Shown piece by piece: positions 1 to 6,750 of a stretch of 8,735 nucleotides of DNA (its first letter is position 1; the number at the start of each line of letters is the position of its first letter). The stretch comes from Peptostreptococcaceae bacterium (GTDB lineage Bacteria > Bacillota > Clostridia > Peptostreptococcales > Peptostreptococcaceae): NCBI GenBank assembly GCA_017425305.1, contig JAFOOW010000007.1, positions 1 to 8,735 of the forward strand, read 5' to 3'. A program made the translations under genes and the position numbers. The notes under the pieces were generated by a model, which made no database searches, was not told where the DNA came from, and saw nothing but the letters and a program-made list of their open reading frames with translations.

Positions 1-16
1 AATTTTTAGAACTCAT
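1..16 (-). CDS. 5' end of a divergent minus-strand gene, cut by the window edge
   Basis: On the minus strand an ATG at 16-14 opens a frame reading Met-Ser-Ser-Lys-Asn before the window ends. What supports it is the near-perfect Shine-Dalgarno AGGAGGT (complement of 21-27) five bases upstream of the ATG, spaced as for a strongly translated clostridial gene. Only five codons are visible, so no function can be given. The gene is divergent from the amidase gene at 170, and both must be expressed from the roughly 150-base region between them. The start is well supported by the ribosome binding site, but the gene's existence rests on that alone. Confidence 0.55.
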
Positions 17-20
17 ACAA

Positions 21-27
21 ACCTCCT
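21..27 (-). promoter_or_regulatory. Ribosome binding site of the divergent edge gene
   Basis: Read on the minus strand this is AGGAGGT, complementary to the 3' end of 16S rRNA, with five bases to the ATG at 16. It is the main evidence that a minus-strand gene begins at the left edge. Confidence 0.6.
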
Positions 28-60
28 AGATATATCCTAATAAAATATATATGTATTGGA

Positions 61-89
61 TTGACTATAAAAAACTAATATATTAAATA
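61..89 (+). promoter_or_regulatory. Weak candidate promoter for the amidase gene
   Basis: TTGACT at 61-66 matches five of six bases of the housekeeping -35 box. After 17 bases it is followed by TAAATA at 84-89, a mediocre -10. A second possibility is TTGGAT (94-99) with TATGAT (119-124), but its spacing of 19 is long. AT-rich DNA makes such matches common, so this is only a candidate. Confidence 0.25.
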
Positions 90-130
90 AAGTTTGGATT
101 ATATTACATAAATATGAATATGATTGCAGA

Positions 131-144
131 ATCTATATATAGAT
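131..144. repeat. Perfect 14-base palindrome upstream of the amidase gene
   Basis: ATCTATATATAGAT reads the same on both strands. It lies between the candidate promoter region and the ribosome binding site (AAAAGGAG, about 155-162) of the amidase gene. It could be an operator half-site pair, but its core is alternating TA in an AT-rich background, so chance is a fair explanation. Confidence 0.3.
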
Positions 145-169
145 ATCAACAATTAAAAGGAGACAATAT

Positions 170-964
170 ATGAAAAAATATAAGTTAATAGTTACTATGA
201 TTATAGCTGTAGGAGTTATTTTAATAGGAACATCTAATCCTATATCTAACATATATAAAAGTACTAATTTTATAAATAAATTTAAGTTAGATAATCCTAA
301 TAAAGATAACAAAGAAAATGATAAATCACAAAATGAAAATTATATAATATGTATAGACCCAGGACATCAACAAAAAGGAGATCCTACACCAGAACCAATA
401 GGACCAGGATCACCATATAAAAAAGCTAGAGTTTCATCAGGTGCAACAGGTGTAGCAACTAAAAAGCCAGAGTATATACTAAACCTAGAAGCATCTATAG
501 TTTTAAAAAATATACTAGAAAGTAAAGGTTATACTGTTATTATGACAAGAGAAACTCATGATGTTAATATTAGTAATTCAGAGAGAGCTACTCTTGCAAA
601 TGAAAATAAGGCTAATATGGTAATAAGAGTTCATGCAGATAGTTTAGATAATTCGGGAAAAACAGGAGCATCTTTGTTAGTACCACAACAAAATGGTAAA
701 TATACTAGTGGTATATATAAGCCTAGTAATGAATGTGCAATTCTTATAAAAGAAGAATTAGAAAAGTCAGGTATACAAGTTAATGGGATATTTGAACGTG
801 ATGATTTAACCGGATTTAACTGGTCTACAGTTCCAGTAGTATTAGTTGAAATGGGATTTTTAAGTAACTATAATGAAGATTTAATGATGTCTAATCCTGA
901 ATATCAACGAAAAATGATGCAAAGTATAGCTGATGGAGTAGAAAATTACTTAAAAAATGATTAA
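170..964 (+). CDS. Membrane-anchored N-acetylmuramoyl-L-alanine amidase (Amidase_3)
   Basis: This is a zinc amidase that cuts the bond between N-acetylmuramic acid and L-alanine in peptidoglycan, acting outside the cytoplasmic membrane. Residues 6-22 form a hydrophobic segment after a Lys-rich start, with no lipobox and no clear signal peptidase site, so it is either a signal anchor or a cleaved signal. An Asn/Lys/Asp-rich linker (about 40-57) precedes the catalytic domain (58-262). Visible zinc ligands are His66 (IDPGHQ), Glu107 (LNLEAS) and His155 (RVHADS); Glu227 in VEMGFLSN is the expected catalytic glutamate. The Pro/Gly-rich stretch after IDPGHQ (about 71-95) marks the Amidase_3 subtype common in Clostridia. 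No SH3, SPOR or choline-binding repeats are present. The start is supported by AAAAGGAG about eight bases upstream. No strong terminator follows. Substrate class is confident; role (division, sporulation, germination or turnover) is unknown. Confidence 0.9.
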   Translation: MKKYKLIVTMIIAVGVILIGTSNPISNIYKSTNFINKFKLDNPNKDNKENDKSQNENYIICIDPGHQQKGDPTPEPIGPGSPYKKARVSSGATGVATKKPEYILNLEASIVLKNILESKGYTVIMTRETHDVNISNSERATLANENKANMVIRVHADSLDNSGKTGASLLVPQQNGKYTSGIYKPSNECAILIKEELEKSGIQVNGIFERDDLTGFNWSTVPVVLVEMGFLSNYNEDLMMSNPEYQRKMMQSIADGVENYLKND

Positions 965-1006
965 CAAATTTTGGTACTTGATAATATATTTCTAATAGTA
1001 AATAAT

Positions 1007-1012
1007 TATAAT
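1007..1012 (+). promoter_or_regulatory. Candidate -10 box before the PLC-like gene
   Basis: A perfect TATAAT lies about 30 bases upstream of the start at 1043. No good -35 box sits 16-18 bases upstream; the nearest match, TTGATA at 978-983, is 23 bases away. It may be a weak promoter, or the gene may be read through from the amidase gene, since no terminator separates them. Confidence 0.25.
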
Positions 1013-1031
1013 TAAATCGACATAGAGTTTT

Positions 1032-1037
1032 AGGTGA
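1032..1037 (+). promoter_or_regulatory. Ribosome binding site deciding the start of the PLC-like gene
   Basis: AGGTGA lies five bases before the ATG at 1043. The longer reading from GTG at 1034 would place the start codon inside this site and leave no Shine-Dalgarno upstream of it, so the ATG at 1043 is preferred. Confidence 0.65.
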
Positions 1038-1042
1038 TTATT

Positions 1043-1759
1043 ATGAGGAAGCGAATAGAAAATGCTTATGGAAATGTATTAACTAGTACTTTTAAGGTAG
1101 TTAATCCAATAAAAAAAAGTATAATAAATACTGATTGTGAAGTTCATATATTTATACAATCAAATGCTTTAGAAATATTAAAAAATGAAGGATACTATAG
1201 AGAGTATATATTCTTTAAAGATTATTTAACACAAATAAATAAAGGATTAGTTTGGGCAGACCAAGACTTTAAGTCATATCATCACTTCTATAATATAAAA
1301 GAAGAAAGAGGAAAGTTTGGATATGATGAAAATGCTCTAACAGTAATTAATAGATACTATAATAAAGCTAGAAAATTTTTTGATTTAAATAAATTTGAAT
1401 TAAGTCTTTTTTACTTTGGAGCAGCATGCCACTTATTACAAGACTTAACTGTTCCACAACATGCTAAGGGCAGATTACTAGATAATCATAGACAATTTGA
1501 AATGTATGTAAAAAGAATACATAAAAGTATGCCTAGATTAATTGCTAGAAACGGAATAGTTAAACTAAATAGTGTTGAAGAATATTTGAATAATAATGCT
1601 AAACATGCAGTATATTATGATAATATGTATAGAAATATTTCTAATTTAAATAATAGATTTTATATGCTATCAATGAAATGCTTACCATTAGCTCAACGAA
1701 GTTCAGCAGGATTTATGTTAATGTTTTTCAATGATATATTTTCAGACAAAGCTCTTTAA
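1043..1759 (+). CDS. Zinc-dependent phospholipase C family protein without signal peptide
   Basis: The 238-residue product carries the histidine/acid pattern of the zinc phospholipase C family (clostridial alpha-toxin, Bacillus PC-PLC). Visible candidate ligands are His35 (VHIFIQSNA), Asp73 or Asp75 with His80/His81 (WADQDFKSYHH), His130 and Asp134 (CHLLQD), His140 (VPQHA), His149 and Glu153 (NHRQFE). The spacings His130-Asp134-His140 and His149-Glu153 match those of alpha-toxin (His126, Asp130, His136; His148, Glu152). Family members are normally exported and use the mature N-terminal Trp as a zinc ligand. Here the N-terminus is Lys/Arg-rich with no hydrophobic segment, and about 34 residues precede the first His. 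There is no C-terminal C2-like membrane-binding domain. Lipid hydrolysis is therefore an inference from the fold; the real substrate and location are unknown. It follows the amidase gene by 78 bases on the same strand and ends in a terminator. Confidence 0.75.
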   Translation: MRKRIENAYGNVLTSTFKVVNPIKKSIINTDCEVHIFIQSNALEILKNEGYYREYIFFKDYLTQINKGLVWADQDFKSYHHFYNIKEERGKFGYDENALTVINRYYNKARKFFDLNKFELSLFYFGAACHLLQDLTVPQHAKGRLLDNHRQFEMYVKRIHKSMPRLIARNGIVKLNSVEEYLNNNAKHAVYYDNMYRNISNLNNRFYMLSMKCLPLAQRSSAGFMLMFFNDIFSDKAL

Positions 1760-1784
1760 AATAAAAAAGAGCTTTTATTTTTAT
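1748..1784 (+). terminator. Rho-independent terminator after the PLC-like gene
   Basis: Arms AAAGCTCTTT (1748-1757) and AAAGAGCTTT (1766-1775) form a perfect 10-base-pair stem with an eight-base loop, followed by a T-rich tract. The left arm overlaps the last coding codons and the first base of the stop codon. It separates the amidase/PLC block from the ABC-F block. Confidence 0.8.
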
Positions 1785-1815
1785 ATAATAAAATAAATGA
1801 AATTCTTAGCATTAC

Positions 1816-1844
1816 TTGATTTGATTTGAAAAAGGATATATTAT
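1816..1844 (+). promoter_or_regulatory. Candidate promoter of the ABC-F/DUF1461 operon
   Basis: TTGATT (1816-1821) and TATTAT (1839-1844) are separated by 17 bases and match the housekeeping boxes at four and five of six positions. An alternative pairing is TTGAAA (1826-1831) with GATAAT (1851-1856), spacing 19. A promoter is expected here because a terminator lies just upstream. Confidence 0.4.
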
Positions 1845-1877
1845 GATATAGATAATAAAATAAGAAGAGGTGTGTAG

Positions 1878-3428
1878 ATGCTAGTAGTTGAAAATGTTAG
1901 TCACGGATTTGGAGCAAGAACTATACTTGAGAACGTATCTTTTAGATTAAGAAAAGGTGAACATATAGCTCTTGTTGGAGCAAACGGAGAAGGAAAATCA
2001 ACTTTTTTAAATATAATAACTAAAAAACTTATGCCAGATGCAGGTAATATAAAATGGTCATCAAGAGTAACTGTAGGTTACTTAGACCAGCATACAGTAT
2101 TAACAAAAGGAAAAACGATAAGAGAAGTGCTTAGAGATGCTTTTAAGCCTATGTTTGATTTAGAACAAGAAATGATCGGAATGTACGATAAAATGGGTGA
2201 AGCTGATGATGATGAAATGGCAAAATTAATGGAAGGAACTGCTGAAATACAAACAATACTTGAAAACAGCGGGTTCTACATGATAGATGCTAAAATACAA
2301 GAAGTAGCAAATGGTTTAGGATTAGGTGAAATAGGTTTAGATAAAGATGTAACTGATTTAAGTGGTGGTCAAAGAACAAAGGTACTATTAACTAAGTTAC
2401 TTTTAGAAAACCCAACTATATTAATTCTAGACGAGCCTACAAACTACTTAGACGTAGAACATATAACTTGGTTAACTAGATACTTACAAGAATATGAAAA
2501 TAGTTTTGTTTTAGTTTCTCATGATATACCATTTATAAATGATACATGTAATGTAATTTATCATATGGAAAATGGAGAATTAAATAGATACAAAGGTAAC
2601 TATGATGAATTCGTAAGACTTAACGAAATAAAGAAAAGACAAGAAGAAAGTGCTTATGAAAAGCAAATTGAAGAAAGAAAGAGACTAGAAGACTTTGTTG
2701 CTAGAAATAAAGCTAGAGTTGCAACTCGTGGTATGGCAAACAGTAGACAAAAGATACTAGATAAGATGGAAATACTAGAAAAACCAAAAGAGAAAATAAA
2801 GCCTACATTTGGATTTATGGAATCTAGAGCATCAAGTAGATTTGTATTTACAACAGAAGATTTAGTATTAGGATATAATGAAGCCTTAACAAAGCCATTA
2901 AACTTCCAATTAGAAAGAAATCAAAAGATAGCTTTAAGAGGTATGAATGGTATAGGTAAGTCTACATTATTAAAAACATTATTAGGAGTAATAAAGCCTT
3001 TTGATGGTAATGTAGAATTAGGAGATTACTTAGATGTGGGTTATTTTGAACAAGAAAGTTCAAGAGATAACTCAAATACTCCTATGGATGAAATATGGGC
3101 TGAATACCCAGGATTAACTAATTTTGAAGTTAGACAAGCACTTGCTAAATGTGGACTTTCAAATGAACATATAACAAGTCAAATGAAGGTTTTAAGTGGT
3201 GGAGAAGCTGCAAAAGTTAGATTATGTAAGTTAATGTTAAAGAAAATAAACTTCTTAGTGCTAGACGAACCTACAAACCACTTAGATGTAGAAGCAAAAG
3301 ATGAGTTAAAGAAAGCTATAAGGGAGTTTAAAGGAACTGTACTATTAGTATGCCATGAGCCTGATTTCTATGTAGATATAGTAGATGATGTATGGAATAT
3401 AGAAGACTTTACAACTAAAATAGTTTAA
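1878..3428 (+). CDS. yfmM: ABC-F family ATPase, YfmM type
   Basis: This is a soluble twin-ABC ATPase of the ABC-F class, whose members bind the ribosomal E site and act on the P-site tRNA rather than transporting. It has no membrane segments. First cassette: Walker A GANGEGKST (34-42), signature LSGGQ (161-165), Walker B ILILDEP (181-187; catalytic Glu186), switch His215. Second cassette: Walker A GMNGIGKST (355-363), LSGGE (439-443), Walker B FLVLDEP (459-465; Glu464), His493. Between them lies a charged, helical P-site tRNA-interaction linker (about 245-312). At 516 residues, with an N-terminal SHGFG motif and a C-terminal TTKIV tail, it resembles Bacillus subtilis YfmM as I recall it, better than YdiF, YkpA or YfmR. 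ABC-F antibiotic-resistance proteins share this layout, so resistance cannot be excluded, but a housekeeping translation role is more likely. The start follows AGAGGTG by five bases; the DUF1461 gene is 25 bases downstream. Confidence 0.88.
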   Translation: MLVVENVSHGFGARTILENVSFRLRKGEHIALVGANGEGKSTFLNIITKKLMPDAGNIKWSSRVTVGYLDQHTVLTKGKTIREVLRDAFKPMFDLEQEMIGMYDKMGEADDDEMAKLMEGTAEIQTILENSGFYMIDAKIQEVANGLGLGEIGLDKDVTDLSGGQRTKVLLTKLLLENPTILILDEPTNYLDVEHITWLTRYLQEYENSFVLVSHDIPFINDTCNVIYHMENGELNRYKGNYDEFVRLNEIKKRQEESAYEKQIEERKRLEDFVARNKARVATRGMANSRQKILDKMEILEKPKEKIKPTFGFMESRASSRFVFTTEDLVLGYNEALTKPLNFQLERNQKIALRGMNGIGKSTLLKTLLGVIKPFDGNVELGDYLDVGYFEQESSRDNSNTPMDEIWAEYPGLTNFEVRQALAKCGLSNEHITSQMKVLSGGEAAKVRLCKLMLKKINFLVLDEPTNHLDVEAKDELKKAIREFKGTVLLVCHEPDFYVDIVDDVWNIEDFTTKIV

Positions 3429-3453
3429 TTGATATTAGAAATAAGGGTATTGT

Positions 3454-4083
3454 ATGAAAAGAATATTAAACTTGTTATTTTCTATAGCTTGCAGTTTGAT
3501 GATAATAACTGGAGCGGTTAAATTTACAGTAGAATTTAAAGAATTATATTATTGGGATATTAGAAATTTAAATATATCTAAAATTACAAATATGACAGAG
3601 GATGAACTAAAACTAAATTATGATTATTTAATAGATTATAATACTAGTAGTAGTGAAGCTGAGTTTGAATTACCTACATTATATTCTTCTCCTGAAGGAA
3701 AAATACACTTTGAGGAAGTAAGAAATATATTTCAAAATGTAGATAAATTACTTTATATTACTCTTATAATTTCACTAATAGGTATTTATATAAATATTAA
3801 AGATAGAAATTTAAAGTTTTTAAAATCAGTAGGTAATATGTTAATAGCTATTCCATTAATATTAACTTTACCTATAGTTTTTAATTTTGAAGGAAGTTTT
3901 GTTATATTCCATAAGTTATTATTTAAAAATGACTACTGGATATTTGACCCTAATTTAGACCCTGTAATAAATATGCTTCCAGAGCAATTTTTCTTTCATT
4001 GCGGAATGCTAATATTATTAATTATATTAGTAGCAAGTGTAAGTATGTTAATGACATATAAATTATTAAAGAACAAGGAGTAA
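3454..4083 (+). CDS. DUF1461 (TIGR01906) membrane protein, Lit-like
   Basis: This 209-residue integral membrane protein has about four hydrophobic segments (roughly 5-24, 98-115, 127-145, 182-204) and a long, probably extracytoplasmic loop after the first. Two conserved blocks place it in the DUF1461 family: IHFEEVRNIF around His85, and a stretch at about 152-181 with FHKLLF (His153), then NDYWIFDP and LPEQFF. The family includes Lit, the lipoprotein intramolecular transacylase of Enterococcus faecalis and Bacillus cereus, which moves an acyl chain within the N-terminal diacylglyceryl-cysteine to make lyso-form lipoproteins. Two histidines have been reported as important in Lit, and His85 and His153 are plausible counterparts. 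Many family members remain untested, so the Lit activity is an inference. It is probably co-transcribed with the ABC-F gene 25 bases upstream; AAGGG six bases before the ATG is the ribosome binding site. Confidence 0.75.
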   Translation: MKRILNLLFSIACSLMIITGAVKFTVEFKELYYWDIRNLNISKITNMTEDELKLNYDYLIDYNTSSSEAEFELPTLYSSPEGKIHFEEVRNIFQNVDKLLYITLIISLIGIYINIKDRNLKFLKSVGNMLIAIPLILTLPIVFNFEGSFVIFHKLLFKNDYWIFDPNLDPVINMLPEQFFFHCGMLILLIILVASVSMLMTYKLLKNKE

Positions 4084-4105
4084 GATTATCTTACTCCTTA
4101 TTTTT
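4075..4105 (+). terminator. Rho-independent terminator after the DUF1461 gene
   Basis: AAGGAGTAAGA (4075-4085) pairs perfectly with TCTTACTCCTT (4089-4099), giving an 11-base-pair stem with a TTA loop followed by ATTTTT. The left arm contains the last sense codons and the stop codon of the gene. Its AAGGAG resembles a ribosome binding site, but no gene starts after it. Confidence 0.85.
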
Positions 4106-4161
4106 ATATATTTATTTTAATATAAATTATACTAATTAAATTATATATAGTTTTAATATAG

Positions 4162-4192
4162 TTATACTAAAAATTTACAATAGTGGTATAAT
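4162..4192 (+). promoter_or_regulatory. Extended -10 promoter of hflX
   Basis: TGGTATAAT at 4184-4192 is a perfect extended -10 element (TG-N-TATAAT). The -35 region is poor; the best candidate is TTATAC at 4162-4167, spacing 19, as often seen when an extended -10 is present. Transcription would begin near 4199, leaving a short leader with GAGGTG (4212-4217) before the ATG at 4223. Confidence 0.55.
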
Positions 4193-4222
4193 AAAAAAAA
4201 GTATGTAAAACGAGGTGTTACA

Positions 4223-5506
4223 ATGGAAAAAGTGATAGAAAAAGCATTGTTAGTAGGGTTAAACATAACTACGAATACAAAGAAAATAGATGATATAGAC
4301 ATTAATGAATCAATGGAAGAATTAAAAGAACTTGTGAAGGCTGCAGGAGCTGAAGTTGTAGGTAGTGTAATTCAAAATAGACCTGCAAGAGAAGCTGCAT
4401 TTTTCATAGGAAAAGGAAAAGTTGAAGAAATAAAAGCTTATAGTGATTCACTAGATGCAACATTAATTGTATTTAATGATGAACTTTCAGGAGCTCAAAT
4501 AAGAAATATAGAAGAAGTAGTTGGGAAAAAGGTTATAGATAGAACAACTCTAATACTTGATATATTTGCACAAAGAGCTTTAAGTAAAGAAGGTAAATTA
4601 CAGGTAGAACTAGCTCAATTAAGATATAGACTTCCAAGACTTTATGGAATGGGAGGAGAAATGAGTAGAACTGGAGCTGGTATAGGTACAAGAGGTCCAG
4701 GGGAACAAAAACTAGAAGTTGATAAAAGACATATATTAAATAGAATGGCTGATATAAGAAAAGAACTTAGAGAAGTTAAAAAGACAAGAGAAACTCAAAG
4801 ATCTCAAAGGATGAAATCTAATATACCTATAGTTGCTTTAGTAGGATATACTAATGCAGGTAAATCTACATTACTTAATGAACTTATAAAAACTCATAAA
4901 GAATATTCTATAGAAAAAGAAGTTTTATCAAAAGATATGCTATTTGCAACATTAGATGTAACTTTAAGAAAAGCATTACTTCCAAATAAAAGAGAATTCT
5001 TAGTAGTAGATACAGTAGGGTTTGTAAGTAAATTACCACATGATTTAGTTGAAGCATTTAAAGCAACATTAGAAGAAGTACAATATGCAGACTTAATAGT
5101 TCACGTTGTAGATGCTACAAATGAAAGCTTTGAGATACAAGAGAATACTACTAAAAAAGTATTAAAAGAATTAGAAGCAGAAGATAAGCCTACTATAATG
5201 GCATATAATAAAATTGATAAGTTAGATATAGATATATATCCAAAAAATCAAGAAAATGTAGTATATATATCAGCTAAGCAAGGTATTAATATGGAAAAAT
5301 TAATAGATATGATACAAACATCATTAATGGAAAACACATATAAAGTTAATATATTATTACCTTATGATAGAGGAGATATATTTAGTAAGATAAAAAATAA
5401 ATATAATGTTGAAGAATTTGAATATGTTGAAACAGGTATAGAGCTTACAGTAGAACTTGATGAGGAAGACTACAATATATATAAACAATATATTATAAAT
5501 GAGTAG
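4223..5506 (+). CDS. hflX: Ribosome-splitting GTPase HflX
   Basis: HflX is a TRAFAC-class GTPase that binds the 50S subunit and splits stalled 70S ribosomes, notably under heat or antibiotic stress. The N-terminal HflX domain (about 8-195) includes the Arg/Gly-rich GTRGPGEQKLEVDKR segment at 155-169. A charged helical linker (170-198) leads to the G domain: G1 GYTNAGKST (208-216), G2 Thr in FATLDVT (241-247), G3 DTVGF (263-267), G4 NKID (329-332), G5 SAK (350-352). A short C-terminal domain follows (about 372-427). At 427 residues it has normal length and all nucleotide-binding motifs are intact. The start is set by GAGGTG five bases upstream. The next gene starts eight bases after the stop, implying a common mRNA. 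Confidence 0.96.
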   Translation: MEKVIEKALLVGLNITTNTKKIDDIDINESMEELKELVKAAGAEVVGSVIQNRPAREAAFFIGKGKVEEIKAYSDSLDATLIVFNDELSGAQIRNIEEVVGKKVIDRTTLILDIFAQRALSKEGKLQVELAQLRYRLPRLYGMGGEMSRTGAGIGTRGPGEQKLEVDKRHILNRMADIRKELREVKKTRETQRSQRMKSNIPIVALVGYTNAGKSTLLNELIKTHKEYSIEKEVLSKDMLFATLDVTLRKALLPNKREFLVVDTVGFVSKLPHDLVEAFKATLEEVQYADLIVHVVDATNESFEIQENTTKKVLKELEAEDKPTIMAYNKIDKLDIDIYPKNQENVVYISAKQGINMEKLIDMIQTSLMENTYKVNILLPYDRGDIFSKIKNKYNVEEFEYVETGIELTVELDEEDYNIYKQYIINE

Positions 5507-5514
5507 GAAATCAT

Positions 5515-6192
5515 ATGAATATAAGTTGGGATAATATAGATAATTTAGAGGATTATTTCATAACATATCTTTTATATAAAGAATCTAAAAATGTATCTCA
5601 GATAAGTAAGATAAGAAACTTAGATATTAGTGAAGTTAATGACCAACTAATAAAAGCTAAGATGGACATAAAATCTATGTTAAAAAATAAAGTAGAATTA
5701 TCAAAAGATGTTTTAGATAAGTTTTTAGAATTAGGAAAAGACGATAGAATTAACTTTATTAATGAATTGAGTGAAGAACGTCTATTAGAAATGAAGAGAA
5801 AGTTATATAAAAGAATATTAATTGAAAAAAATATAGAAGATTTAATGACATTAATTTGGACTACTGGTGAATTGAAGGATGATAGGTTTTTGCCAGTAGT
5901 TCATCCTTTCACTACTCATAGACATTCAGATGTTAGAAGAATAACTTATTCAGCTCTAAGAAAAATAGAATCTAAATCTAGTAGAGAATATTTTCAACGT
6001 GGTCTGTATGATACTAATCCTCAGACTAGACAATACTGTGCAAAAGCATTATCTAAAGTTGGAAATGAAAATAGCTTAAACATGATTAAAAGGTTAAGAA
6101 ATAAAACAAAACCAGAAAAGGAATATGTTTTAAGAGCTTATGATGAAGCTATTAATCAATTAGAAAAAATAAATAAAGACTTACATAAATAA
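5515..6192 (+). CDS. HTH-like plus HEAT-repeat protein coupled to hflX
   Basis: I do not recognise a named family for the whole 225-residue protein. The N-terminal part (about 12-52) has a helix-turn-helix feel: LLYKESKNVSQISKIRNLDI then SEVNDQLIKAK resembles the HTH segments of sigma region 4 or the RecQ-associated HTH. A charged helical region (53-106) leads to a HEAT-like repeat domain: residues 107-151 with SDVRRITYSALRKI, 157-183 with NPQTRQYCAKALSKVG, and a third, weaker unit to about 218. HEAT repeats usually bind proteins or nucleic acids. No catalytic motif, signal or membrane segment is visible. It starts eight bases after hflX, and its weak ribosome binding site (TAGGAAA) overlaps the hflX stop, so it is probably translationally coupled and expressed with hflX. 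A role in HflX or ribosome biology is only an inference from position. Confidence 0.75.
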   Translation: MNISWDNIDNLEDYFITYLLYKESKNVSQISKIRNLDISEVNDQLIKAKMDIKSMLKNKVELSKDVLDKFLELGKDDRINFINELSEERLLEMKRKLYKRILIEKNIEDLMTLIWTTGELKDDRFLPVVHPFTTHRHSDVRRITYSALRKIESKSSREYFQRGLYDTNPQTRQYCAKALSKVGNENSLNMIKRLRNKTKPEKEYVLRAYDEAINQLEKINKDLHK

Positions 6193-6193
6193 T

Positions 6194-6222
6194 TTGAGAT
6201 TAACATACAATGTATTAATCAA
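6194..6222 (+). terminator. Weak imperfect hairpin after the HEAT gene
   Basis: TTGA/TTAA/TAC segments on the left pair with GTATTAATCAA (6212-6222) if two dinucleotides on the left arm are bulged out. A T tract appears only about 13 bases later. It could be a poor terminator between the hflX block and the Nudix gene, but it is much weaker than the other terminators in the window. Confidence 0.2.
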
Positions 6223-6294
6223 CAAAATAAATAATTTTTATTATAAGCTCTATAACTTATTTTAAAATATGGTTATGTAGGGGGGAAGTTAGCT

Positions 6295-6750
6295 ATGATT
6301 TTAAGACGTTGTGCAGGAGGCGTAGTATTTTACGCAAATAAGGTTTTGTTAGTTAAAAATGATAGAAATGAATGGACACTTCCTAAAGGAAAAATAGGAG
6401 AAAATGAACTTCCTAATGAAATAGCTCCAGCAAAAGTTAAAAAAGAAACTGGTATTGATGCAAAAGTACTAGACATGGCAGGAGATACTGTATATGAGTT
6501 CTATTCTAGAACTAGACAACAAGAAGTATGTAATGCTATTGTATGGTATATAATGGAATCACAAAATACTAATTTTATAGCTAATGAAGATGAATTAATA
6601 GAAGCAGGATTCTTTAGAATAAAAGATGCTTTAGAAATGCTGACTCATAACAAGGAAAAATCACTAGTTGATATTTCTTATAAAAAGTATAAGAACTTAA
6701 AGAAAAATGATATATATGTAGAAAAATATACAAATTTAGAAAGTAAATAA
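6295..6750 (+). CDS. Nudix-fold protein with degenerate Nudix box
   Basis: The 151-residue protein has the Nudix fold order: a first strand with CAGGVVFY (6-13), then LLVKND, EWTLPKG (26-32) and the Nudix box region at 32-54. The canonical box is G-x5-E-x7-R-E-U-x-E-E-x-G-U. Here Gly32, Glu38, Glu51, Gly53 and Ile54 are kept, but Arg is Ala46, the first Glu of REUxEE is Lys47 and the next is Lys50. In MutT-type enzymes those glutamates bind the catalytic metal, so phosphohydrolase activity may be lost or altered. The helical C-terminus (110-151) is Lys-rich. The start follows an unusually G-rich ribosome binding site, AGGGGGGAAG (6279-6288), six bases upstream. A TAAAAT (6263-6268) could be a -10 box, but no good -35 accompanies it. 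It is 102 bases from the HEAT gene and closed by a strong terminator. Family is clear; substrate and activity are not. Confidence 0.82.
   Translation: MILRRCAGGVVFYANKVLLVKNDRNEWTLPKGKIGENELPNEIAPAKVKKETGIDAKVLDMAGDTVYEFYSRTRQQEVCNAIVWYIMESQNTNFIANEDELIEAGFFRIKDALEMLTHNKEKSLVDISYKKYKNLKKNDIYVEKYTNLESK

Noticed and set aside
170..964. Naming the amidase CwlD or another specific sporulation amidase
   Set aside because: Only the general Amidase_3 motifs and a Clostridia-type Gly/Pro insert are visible; nothing in the sequence fixes the specific role.
1034..1042. GTG start for the PLC-like gene, adding three residues
   Set aside because: The GTG lies inside the AGGTGA that serves the ATG at 1043, and has no ribosome binding site of its own.
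1043..1759. Calling the PLC-like protein an alpha-toxin
   Set aside because: It lacks the signal peptide, the N-terminal Trp ligand and the C-terminal membrane-binding domain of the toxin.
1878..3428. Calling the ABC-F protein a drug exporter or a specific antibiotic-resistance protein
   Set aside because: It has no membrane segments and best resembles housekeeping YfmM; resistance ABC-F proteins cannot be told apart reliably by eye.
4075..4080. AAGGAG as a ribosome binding site for a further small gene
   Set aside because: It is the left arm of the terminator stem, and no start codon with an open frame follows at proper spacing.
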